Positions 17,539 to 24,928 of a stretch of 64,000 nt of DNA are shown one piece after another. This DNA comes from Roseiarcus sp036488815 (GTDB taxonomy: Bacteria; Pseudomonadota; Alphaproteobacteria; Rhizobiales; Beijerinckiaceae): assembly GCA_036488815.1 (NCBI GenBank), contig DASXGX010000103.1, forward strand, positions 1-64,000, given 5' to 3'. Numbering within the stretch: position 1 is the stretch's first letter; each line of letters begins with the position of its first letter. A model generated the notes under the pieces. It searched no databases. It was not told the DNA's origin and worked only from the letters and a program-made list of their open reading frames with translations. The position numbers were made by a program, and so were the translations under genes.

Positions 17539-19062
17539 TTATGTCGCGCCGACCGGCTCCGCCTCTTCGGCCGCGTGGATGCGGCTCATGATGGCGTGGC
17601 TTACCGTCTCGTAGACGTGGTCGTTGGCGACCTCTCCGACGATGCGGAAATCGCGCATCACGAGGATGCGGTCGGCGAGCGTGATCATCTCCGTCATATC
17701 GCTGGAGATCAGAAGCACGCAGACGCCCTCGCGCGCAATCTCGCCGATCAGCTCATGAAAGTAGGTCTTCGTCTTGATGTCGATGCCGACCGTGGGCTCG
17801 TCGATGATGAGGATCTCCGCTTTCGCCGCCAGCCATTTGGCGATCGACACCTTTTGCTGATTTCCGCCCGAGAGATTGCGGACCGGCTGGCTGAGCGAGG
17901 GCGTGCGCACTTCGAGGCGCTCGACGAACGGCGCCACCGCGCGCGCCTCGCTGCGGGGACTGATCAGCCCGAGCGCGCCGGCGAGTCGTTGCCATATGGT
18001 GATGGCGATGTTCTCCTTGACCGAATGCATGAGGATCAAGCCCTCCTGCTTGCGGTCCTCGCTGACGTAGCCGATGCGATGGCGCGTCAGCGCCTCGTGC
18101 ATGTCGCGGATGCGCACCGACTGGCCGCGGACCCTCAGTGCGCCGGCTGTGATCTTGCCGGCGCCGAGGACGGCGTGGGCGAGTTCGCTGCGCCCGGCGC
18201 CGACGAGACCGTAAAGGCCGAGGATTTCGCCACGATGGAGCGCGAGGCTGACGTCGCTGTGGCCGAGCGACGTGGAGAGATGCTCCATCTCGAGCATCAC
18301 CTGCGAGGCGTCGACTTTACGCTCGCCCAGCCGCGCGACGCGCTCCTCGCGCCCGATCATCAGCGAGACCAGCCGTTGGCGCGTCATTTGCGCCATTGGC
18401 GCTCCGTTGGCGACGTTCTTGCCGTCGCGCAGCACGGTCACGCGATCGGCGATGGCTAAGACTTCTTCGAGCTTGTGGCTGACGAAGGCGATCGCGACGC
18501 CATTCTCGCGCAACTGCCGGAGCAGCTTGAAGAGGGCGGCGCTCTCGTGCTCGGTGATCGAAGCCGTCGGCTCGTCGAGCAGCAAAATCTTCGCTTCGAG
18601 CGACAGCGCCTTGGCGATCTCGACGATCTGCATCTGGGCGACCGACAGCGTGCGCACCTCGGCGCGCGCGTCGATGTTGCGGTCGAGCAGGTCGAGATAG
18701 CGGCGCGCCTCCCGTTCGACGGCGCCGTAATCGACGAGGCCGTTTCGCGTCGGCAGTCGCTCCAGCAAAATGTTTTCGCCGACGGTGAAGCGCGGAATGA
18801 GGTTGCGCTCCTGGTGCACGGCGGAGATGCCGGCGGTCAGCGCATCGCGCGGCGAGCGGAATGCGACCTCGCGTCCGTCGAGCAGGACGCGCCCGGAGTC
18901 GGGTCTGAAAAGGCCGGTGACGATCTTGATCAGCGTCGATTTTCCGGCGCCGTTTTCGCCCATCAGCGCGTGGATTTCGCCCGCCTTCAATTCGAGCGAG
19001 ACATTGTCGAGCGCGCGCACGCCGGGGAAGGCCTTGGTCGCCGCCTCGATGGCGAGATCCAT
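17539..19062 (-). CDS. Sugar ABC transporter ATP-binding protein (RbsA-type, two NBDs)
   Basis: A 507-residue double ATPase. Domain 1 has Walker A GENGAGKST, signature LSVAQMQIVEIAKAL and Walker B KILLLDEPTAS. Domain 2 has the degenerate P-loop GLVGAGRSE typical of this class, signature LSGGNQQKVSIAKWL and IDEPTVGID. It powers import through the two adjacent permeases. Its start lies 2 bp past the permease stop. The class transports ribose, xylose, galactose, autoinducer-2 or related small polyols. Confidence 0.95.
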   Translation of the reverse strand: MDLAIEAATKAFPGVRALDNVSLELKAGEIHALMGENGAGKSTLIKIVTGLFRPDSGRVLLDGREVAFRSPRDALTAGISAVHQERNLIPRFTVGENILLERLPTRNGLVDYGAVEREARRYLDLLDRNIDARAEVRTLSVAQMQIVEIAKALSLEAKILLLDEPTASITEHESAALFKLLRQLRENGVAIAFVSHKLEEVLAIADRVTVLRDGKNVANGAPMAQMTRQRLVSLMIGREERVARLGERKVDASQVMLEMEHLSTSLGHSDVSLALHRGEILGLYGLVGAGRSELAHAVLGAGKITAGALRVRGQSVRIRDMHEALTRHRIGYVSEDRKQEGLILMHSVKENIAITIWQRLAGALGLISPRSEARAVAPFVERLEVRTPSLSQPVRNLSGGNQQKVSIAKWLAAKAEILIIDEPTVGIDIKTKTYFHELIGEIAREGVCVLLISSDMTEMITLADRILVMRDFRIVGEVANDHVYETVSHAIMSRIHAAEEAEPVGAT

Positions 19063-19063
19063 G

Positions 19064-20017
19064 TCAGGCCTCCCCGGTGTTGACGGCGCGCCAGCGATTG
19101 AGGCCGACGGCGGCGAGGATGAGGGCGCCGAGCGCGAACTGGACCCAGTAGGGGTCGACCTTGGCCAGCACCATGCCGTTCTGGATGAGGCCGATGAGAA
19201 GGACCGCGAACATTGTGCCCAGCACGGAGATATAGCCCCCCGTCAAGGCGGCGCCGCCAATGATCGGCGCGGCGAAAGAAAGCAGCAGCCAGTCGGTGCC
19301 GATGGTCGGCTGCGCCGAGCCGAGCTGCGCGACGGCGAGCACCGCGCCTCCGGCTGCGAGCAAGCCGGAGAGCGTGTGGGCGGCGACGACGGCGCGCCCG
19401 GGCGATATGCCCGACAGTTCCGCCGCGTGCGGGTTGCCGCCGTAAGCGAGGACGCGACGCCCCTGCGCGGTGCGGGCGAAGAACAGGCCGAGCAACGCCG
19501 CGACGATCAGCGGCGCGATGAGAAGATAGGGCAGGGCGCCGACATGCTGATCGCCGAAGGCGACCAGCGCCGGCGGCATCTTGTAGAACGGGATCGATCC
19601 GGTGATGCCGAAGTTGATCCCCGTGAACGCCGACGCGGTCGCCAGCGTGATGATGAAGGCGTTGATGCCGGTTCCCACGGTCAAGAGGCCGTTGAGGAGG
19701 CCGGCGAGGGCGCCGAGGGCGAGCGCCAGCGGGACGGCTATGGCGAGCGGTACTCCGTAGACCTCCATCATGCCGCCGAAGGCGATCGCCACCACGCCGC
19801 CGATCGCGCCGACCGCGATGTTCATCTGTCCGACGCCGAGCGTAATCATCTGCGCGAATGCGACCAGCAGGCCGACGCACAGACTGCGAAGCATCACGTA
19901 CAGATTGAATTCGGTGAGGAAGTTGGGCGCGATAAAGGCGAGGGCGCCGGCGCCGACGACGATCGCCGCCACAAGACCGGACCATTCGACGAGGAGGAGG
20001 CGGCGCAACATTGTCAT
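19064..20017 (-). CDS. Sugar ABC transporter permease 2 (RbsC/YjfF type)
   Basis: A 317-residue BPD_transp_2 permease with about eight to ten membrane spans. Characteristic strings are AQMITLGVGQMNIAVGAIGG, GINAFIITLATASAFTGINFGITGSIPF and YGGNPHAAELSGISPGRAVVAAHTLSGLLAAGGAVLAVAQLGSAQPTIG. It overlaps the upstream permease gene by 4 bp. Two distinct permeases indicate a heterodimeric channel, as in LsrCD or YtfT-YjfF. Confidence 0.93.
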   Translation of the reverse strand: MTMLRRLLLVEWSGLVAAIVVGAGALAFIAPNFLTEFNLYVMLRSLCVGLLVAFAQMITLGVGQMNIAVGAIGGVVAIAFGGMMEVYGVPLAIAVPLALALGALAGLLNGLLTVGTGINAFIITLATASAFTGINFGITGSIPFYKMPPALVAFGDQHVGALPYLLIAPLIVAALLGLFFARTAQGRRVLAYGGNPHAAELSGISPGRAVVAAHTLSGLLAAGGAVLAVAQLGSAQPTIGTDWLLLSFAAPIIGGAALTGGYISVLGTMFAVLLIGLIQNGMVLAKVDPYWVQFALGALILAAVGLNRWRAVNTGEA

Positions 20018-21021
20018 TGTTGGGCGATCCCGCGGCGCTCGGCGTAGAGCGCGCGATAGCGGTCGACGAGAACGGCGAGAAAGAGGATCACGCCGAGATA
20101 GAATTGCAGCCAGAAATTGCCGATCTGCAGCACGAGAAGGCCGCTTCGGATCGTCGTCACCAGCAGCGCGCCGAGCATCGTGCCGACGACCGCGACCGAG
20201 CCGCCCGACAGCAGCGTGCCGCCAAGCACCGGGCCGAGAAAGGAGGGCAGCAGCCAGTCCTCGCCGCCGACCGCCGGCATCGCCGCGCCGAGCCGTGCGA
20301 CGACCATCATGCCGGCGGTCGCCGCAAGCAGGCCTGAGAGCGCGTGGCTGATCGTGACGACGCGGGCGACCGGCACGCCGGACATTTCAGCGGCTCGGCT
20401 GTTCGCCCCCGCCGCGAGGATGCGTCTGCCGAGGCTGGAATAGCGGTAGAGGATGAAAAGGACGGCGCAGATGGCGACGGCGACGATGAGCAGCGGGGAG
20501 ACGAAGCCGGCGATCCGCGCCTTGCCGATCCCGCCGACCTCAGGCGGCAGCGCGTCGAGCGGCACCGCCTTGGTCAGGATCAGCATGGCGCCGGAGAAGA
20601 GATTGGCGCTCGCCAGCGTGATGATGAAGCTGTTGACGCCGGTGCGCGTGATGACGAACCCATTGAGCCATCCGAGCGCGGCGCCGAGCGCGAGCGCGCC
20701 GAGGACCGCGATCGCGGGGGGCAGGCCGAGCGTCTGCATGAGGTACCCGCCGGCCATGACGGCGCACACGCCGATCGAGCCGACGGAAAGGTTCATGCCG
20801 CCGGTGGCCAGCACCACCATCTGGGCGAAGCCGATGACGATGTCGATCGCAAGCGCGCGCCCCACGGTGAAGAGGTTGAACGGAGAGAGAAAGCCGGGCG
20901 CGCGCAACGAGAAGGCGGCCCAGAAGCCGACGATGATGAGCACGAGGCCGAGCTGCGACGAGATCGCGGCGACGTTCAGCCGTGGCGCAGCGGGCGCATC
21001 GGGGAGGGCTTCGTCGGTCAT
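20014..21021 (-). CDS. Sugar ABC transporter permease 1 (RbsC type)
   Basis: A 335-residue permease paralogous to its neighbour: AQMVVLATGGMNLSVGSIGV, GVNSFIITLASANLFSGAMLILTKAVPL, AAGANSRAAEMSGVPVARVVTISHALSGLLAATAGMMVVARLGAAMPAVGGEDWLLPSFLGPVLGG. The N-terminal 20 residues are cytoplasmic and proline-rich. It pairs with the 19064-20017 product. About 260 bases with inverted repeats separate it from the binding-protein gene upstream. Confidence 0.93.
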   Translation of the reverse strand: MTDEALPDAPAAPRLNVAAISSQLGLVLIIVGFWAAFSLRAPGFLSPFNLFTVGRALAIDIVIGFAQMVVLATGGMNLSVGSIGVCAVMAGGYLMQTLGLPPAIAVLGALALGAALGWLNGFVITRTGVNSFIITLASANLFSGAMLILTKAVPLDALPPEVGGIGKARIAGFVSPLLIVAVAICAVLFILYRYSSLGRRILAAGANSRAAEMSGVPVARVVTISHALSGLLAATAGMMVVARLGAAMPAVGGEDWLLPSFLGPVLGGTLLSGGSVAVVGTMLGALLVTTIRSGLLVLQIGNFWLQFYLGVILFLAVLVDRYRALYAERRGIAQQ

Positions 21022-21194
21022 GCGAAAGTCCGTAGTTTGGAAGCCATCACCCGCTTTCCGGCGCCGCCCTATCCCCTTCTCCCGCTCGCGGGAGCGGACG
21101 AATGCTGGGCATTCGCCTGGTGAAGGTCGCGCGAAGCGCCGGATGAGGGCCTTCGAGGGCGTTTTGCTTTTGGGCTGACCCGCGGCTGGTCACT

Positions 21195-21270
21195 CCCGCA
21201 AAAGCGCGGGTCCAGACAACCGCCGCAGGCCTTCGCCGTTTGACTCCTGGATGCCCGCTTTCGCGGGCAT
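21195..21270 (-). terminator. Hairpins between binding protein and permease genes
   Basis: A perfect 8-bp hairpin at 21251-21270 (ATGCCCGC, loop TTTC, GCGGGCAT) lies 13 bases beyond the binding-protein stop, and a second smaller one (CCCGC/GCGGG) at about 21196-21211. The pair resembles a widespread alphaproteobacterial intergenic repeat. It could attenuate transcription so that the binding protein is made in excess over the membrane components. Confidence 0.6.
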
Positions 21271-21282
21271 GACAGGCGCCGC

Positions 21283-22311
21283 CTACTTGCAAGACAGATA
21301 GGTCGTCTTGAACTTGCTCTGAATGTCAGCGGTGATCTTCTTCAGATCGTCCTTATAGGTGGCGAGGTTCGCCGCGTTGATCACGAGCGTGCCCGAATCG
21401 ATGAAATGCGCGGTCTGCGGCGTCTTGATCCAGGGCGCGCTGGCGTTGACGGTGCATTTTCCGCTGGCGAGCAGATCGAGCGCGTAGGCGCCGACGTAGC
21501 CTTGTCCATAAGGGTTCTGCGCCATCGTTCCCGAGACGAAACCGTCCTTGATGGCGGCGAGCACGATCGGATCGTCGTCGATGCCGATGAACTTGATGCG
21601 CTTGTCGCCGAGGGTGCGCAGCGACTTGGAAGCGACAACGGAGGGGATATAGGCGGTGGCGATCATGCCGCCGATCTGATCCTTCTGCGCGGCGAGCAGC
21701 GCGTTGATCTTCTGGTCGGCGGCCTCCTGGGCGTCGGTGTCGGCCACAGTCTGCAGGAGCTTGACCGCGCCGTTAGTCTCCGCGACCGCGGTTTCGATCG
21801 CCTTGACGCGCAGCGTCGTGTTGGGGTCGACGAGCAGGCCGGCGAGATGAACGATGTTGCCTTTCCCGCCCATCGCCTTGATCAGCTCCTTCGCGCCGAG
21901 ATAGGCCGAATGATAGACGTCGGTGCCGAAACAGAACGCGGCGTCGGTCGGATCCTGCGCGCAGCCCGCGAGGGCGATGGACGGGATCCCGGCGCCTTTC
22001 AGCTCGGAGAGGGTCGAATTGATGCCGACAGCGTCGCCGGGGAAGATTCCGAACGCGTTGTAGCCCTGCGCCACGAGGCTCTCGACGAGCTCGGTTTGCA
22101 GATTGAGCTTCCAGTCGGTCGGAACTTTGAAGTCGACCGCGGCGATGCCGAAATCCTTCTTCGCGTCGGCGGCCGCTTGCTCCCACGGCTTGAAATAGGG
22201 ATGCGGCCCGCCGGGGATCAGTGCGATCTTGGTGTCGGAGGCGGCGGCCGGTCCGGCCAGCAGAGCGAGCCCGACCAGCGAGCAGCCAAAGAGATTACGC
22301 ATGAAATGCAT
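21283..22311 (-). CDS. Periplasmic sugar-binding protein of the ABC importer
   Basis: A 342-residue Peripla_BP_4-type protein with signal peptide MHFMRNLFGCSLVGLALLAGPAAAS. The start ATG 22311 has GGAGGG 6 bp upstream. Domain strings are IALIPGGPHPYFKPWEQAAADAKKDFGI, LVESLVAQGYNAFGIFPGDAVGINSTLSELKGAGIPSIAL and GFVSGTMAQNPYGQGYVGAYALDLL. It delivers ligand to the two-permease channel. Four cysteines in the mature part may form disulfides. The ligand is unknown; the divergent esterase hints at an ester or conjugate. Confidence 0.93.
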   Translation of the reverse strand: MHFMRNLFGCSLVGLALLAGPAAASDTKIALIPGGPHPYFKPWEQAAADAKKDFGIAAVDFKVPTDWKLNLQTELVESLVAQGYNAFGIFPGDAVGINSTLSELKGAGIPSIALAGCAQDPTDAAFCFGTDVYHSAYLGAKELIKAMGGKGNIVHLAGLLVDPNTTLRVKAIETAVAETNGAVKLLQTVADTDAQEAADQKINALLAAQKDQIGGMIATAYIPSVVASKSLRTLGDKRIKFIGIDDDPIVLAAIKDGFVSGTMAQNPYGQGYVGAYALDLLASGKCTVNASAPWIKTPQTAHFIDSGTLVINAANLATYKDDLKKITADIQSKFKTTYLSCK

Positions 22312-22473
22312 TCTATCCCTCCCTAAGCGCGATGGCTGTGCAGTTCTCGTTTTCGAGTCGGCGCATCGTCGAAAAAACTATAGAACGAGCGCATATCGAA
22401 TGCAATATGCGCTTTGATATGCTAAACGAGGAATCCTGGCTCGCGGCTGCGACATGAACGGGCGGAGATCCGA
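22312..22473. promoter_or_regulatory. Divergent promoter region with 9-bp inverted repeat operator
   Basis: Between the leftward importer operon and the rightward hydrolase-gntR pair lies a perfect inverted repeat: AGCGCATAT at 22388-22396 and ATATGCGCT at 22405-22413, with an 8-base spacer. The region is AT-richer than its surroundings. A GCAATATGC core inside it (22402-22410) recurs at 24576-24584 just after the GntR gene. This is the best candidate binding site for that regulator. Confidence 0.6.
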
Positions 22474-23451
22474 ATGAACGAGGAAACCAGGGGCGCTCGC
22501 GTCCCGGACCGTTCGCGATTGCGGCCGGAGGTGCGGCGGATGCTCGAATTGAGGGACGCCGAGCCGGCCATGGACTTGGCGATCACGCCCGCAAGCGAGT
22601 TTCGCCGCGACGCGGACGCGAGGCTCTCCCGCTTTTGGACGCGAAAGGACCCCTTGGCGGGCATCGAGACGTTCGCGATCCAAGGAGCCGGCGGCGCGTT
22701 CAGGGCGCGCCTCTATCCCGGCGGCGACGGCCCGCGCGCCATCCTCTATTTTCACGGCGGCGGCTGGGTGGTCGGCAGCCTCGACACCCACGACGGCCTT
22801 CTGCGGGCCTTGGCGCTGGCGGGCAAGTGCAAGGTCTTCGCGGTCGAATATCGCAAGGCGCCCGAGGCGCCGTTCCCCGCGGCGGTCGAGGACGCCGAAG
22901 CCGCGCTCGCCGCAATTGGCTCAATGAGCGCGCTCGGCGTCGACGCGCGAAAGGTCATCGTCGCGGGCGACAGCGCCGGTGCCACCCTCGCTGCGGTGCT
23001 CGCGCAGCGCGCGCGCCAGCTTGGCGCTCCTGTGTTAGGGCAGATGCTCGTCTATCCCCTTACCGACGCGGTGACGCCGCGCCGCAGCCACCGCGCCTTT
23101 GGCGATGGATTTTCCCTCACGCGTGAGACGATGGCCTGGTACTTGGATCAATATTGCGCCGACGCAGATCGCAGGGACCCAAGGATCTCGCCTTTCTACG
23201 CCGAAGATTTCGAGGGGCTGCCGCCCGCCTACATAGTCGCCGCCGACCACGACCTGCTGCGCGACGAAGCGAGAGCCTACGCCGCGCGATTGATCGAGGC
23301 TGGCGTCAGCGTCGCGTTCGAGGAGTGGAGCGGGCTGCCGCACGGATTCATGATCATGGATGAAGTCACTCCCGCCGCGCGCCGGCTCTGCCAATCGATG
23401 GGCGATTGGGCCAACCGCCGCTGGGCCGCGGCGGAACTCGAAGCGAGCTGA
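22474..23451 (+). CDS. Alpha/beta hydrolase, hormone-sensitive-lipase-type esterase
   Basis: A 325-residue esterase. The oxyanion motif is HGGGW (94-98), nucleophile S167 is in GDSAG, the acid is D260 in DHDLLRDE, and the base is H290 in GLPHGF. Start ATG 22474 has CGGAGA upstream. HSL-family enzymes cleave short acyl esters in the cytoplasm. It diverges from a sugar-type importer across a shared inverted-repeat operator and lies 30 bp before a GntR gene, suggesting that it processes the imported ligand. Confidence 0.92.
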   Translation: MNEETRGARVPDRSRLRPEVRRMLELRDAEPAMDLAITPASEFRRDADARLSRFWTRKDPLAGIETFAIQGAGGAFRARLYPGGDGPRAILYFHGGGWVVGSLDTHDGLLRALALAGKCKVFAVEYRKAPEAPFPAAVEDAEAALAAIGSMSALGVDARKVIVAGDSAGATLAAVLAQRARQLGAPVLGQMLVYPLTDAVTPRRSHRAFGDGFSLTRETMAWYLDQYCADADRRDPRISPFYAEDFEGLPPAYIVAADHDLLRDEARAYAARLIEAGVSVAFEEWSGLPHGFMIMDEVTPAARRLCQSMGDWANRRWAAAELEAS

Positions 23452-23481
23452 CAGATCGACGCTCGCTCCGAAGCCGCCACA

Positions 23482-24519
23482 ATGACGACAAACTCGAACG
23501 TCGCCGCCATGCCGCCGAAAGACCAGAATTCCGCAGCCCGCAGGAGCGATCCGCTCTACGAAATCATCTATTCGGTGCTGCGCGATCATCTGAGCCGCGG
23601 CGCGCTGACGTCTGGTCTTGTCCTGGGCGAAGCCAGCGTGGCGCGAGCGTTCCAGACCAGCCGTATGCCCGCAAGCACGGCCCTGAAACGCCTTTGCGAG
23701 GATGGGCTGATCACCGGCTTCGAGGGGCGCGGCTACATCGTGTCGGGCCGCCGCGGCGCGGCGAAGCCGCGTCGGCTCGACCTCGCCGACGGCGGTCTGG
23801 AATTGCCGGCGCAACTCGCCGAGCCGAGGCGCCTACGAGACCGCCGCGACCAGATCTACCGCGAGGTCGAGCATTCGGTCGCCGCCTGCCTCGTCTATGG
23901 CCGCTTCCAATTGAACGAGAGCGCGCTCGCCGACCATTACGGCGTCAGCCGCACAATCGCCCACGAGGTGCTTACCCAGCTTGAGCTGGCGGGCATTGCG
24001 GTGCAGGACCGCAATCAGCGCTGGTATGCCGGGCCGTTGAACGCCGACGACATCGTTGGCCGCTTCCAAATGCGGTGGATGCTCGAGCCGGAAGCGCTGC
24101 GCCAGTCGTTTCCGCACCTCACGGAGGGCGAACTGATCCGCCGCCGTGAGCGGGTGCATCGCGCGCGCAAGGGGAACATCGGGCCGCCGGAGCTCGAACG
24201 GATCGAGCGCGACCTTCATCAAGACACTTTGGCGCATTGCCACAACAAGATGCTGCTCGACGCCGTCGTGCGCAGCCAGCGCGTGCTCATCGCCACCCAC
24301 TCGACCTTCGAATCCATTCAAACGCCGTCGGAGCTGATCAAGATGGCGTCGGAGCATCTGCAAATCTACGATGCTCTGCTGGAGCGAAGTCCGGACGCGG
24401 CCGCGGCGGCGCTCGAAGCGCATTTGCGCCGCGCGCTGCGGCCCAATCTCGAACTGTTGGCGCGTCTCGACCCGCTGCCGGACGCCCGCCGCCCTCCTTA
24501 TTTGATCCCGGTGCGATGA
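23482..24519 (+). CDS. GntR-family regulator with two winged-helix domains
   Basis: A 345-residue regulator. The first winged helix is at about residues 24-88 (DPLYEIIYSVLRDHLSRGAL...MPASTALKRLCEDGLITGFEGRGYIV). A second lies at about 124-183 (DQIYREVEHSVAACLVYGRF...NESALADHYGVSRTIAHEVLTQLELAGIAV). An all-helical FCD-like effector domain follows (RFQMRWMLEPEALRQSF...DLHQDTLAHCHNKMLLDAVVRSQRV). Ordinary FadR/GntR proteins have one DNA-binding domain and about 240 residues, so this is a duplicated form. It probably controls the neighbouring esterase and importer through the repeat at 22388-22413. Confidence 0.85.
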   Translation: MTTNSNVAAMPPKDQNSAARRSDPLYEIIYSVLRDHLSRGALTSGLVLGEASVARAFQTSRMPASTALKRLCEDGLITGFEGRGYIVSGRRGAAKPRRLDLADGGLELPAQLAEPRRLRDRRDQIYREVEHSVAACLVYGRFQLNESALADHYGVSRTIAHEVLTQLELAGIAVQDRNQRWYAGPLNADDIVGRFQMRWMLEPEALRQSFPHLTEGELIRRRERVHRARKGNIGPPELERIERDLHQDTLAHCHNKMLLDAVVRSQRVLIATHSTFESIQTPSELIKMASEHLQIYDALLERSPDAAAAALEAHLRRALRPNLELLARLDPLPDARRPPYLIPVR

Positions 24520-24616
24520 ACCCGGCGACCAAGTCAGGACCGCGTATTGCCGACGCGCGCTTCGGTATGTCGCACGCAATATGCAATCGCCGCGGTCATT
24601 GCGAGGGGGCGGGGAC

Positions 24617-24799
24617 TCAGCGCTTCTTCTCGCCCGGCGCCTTGGCGGTCTCGTGGGCGCGACGCGGCGGCTTGCCGATTGATGTCGGCGTGGTGCTGAG
24701 GGGATCGCTGGCGGGAAACGACTCTTCGAGCGCCTCGTCGAGCTGCGCCTCCGTGAGACCCCGAGACTCTTTCGACGGCTTCTTTTTGGGCTCTTTCAC
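24617..24799 (-). CDS. Small conserved protein with LDEALEESFPASDP motif
   Basis: A 60-residue acidic-basic protein from GTG 24799 (GGGAG 9-11 bp upstream), beginning MKEPKKKPSKESRGLTEAQLDEALEESFPASDPLSTTPTSIG. The LDEAL-E-(S/T)FPASDP core is shared by many short alphaproteobacterial proteins of unknown function. An upstream GTG at 24853 would give 78 residues but lacks a ribosome binding site. Confidence 0.7.
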   Translation of the reverse strand: MKEPKKKPSKESRGLTEAQLDEALEESFPASDPLSTTPTSIGKPPRRAHETAKAPGEKKR

Positions 24800-24928
24800 G
24801 ACGGTCAGCTCCCGAACGCCGAAGCTTGCGGAGCCAATACCGGCCGGCGCCACAACTCGTCCATGTTACGCCCGGATTCCGATCGAAAATAAGGCCGCGC
24901 CGTCGCCCGACGGCCGCGGCCTTCCCTG

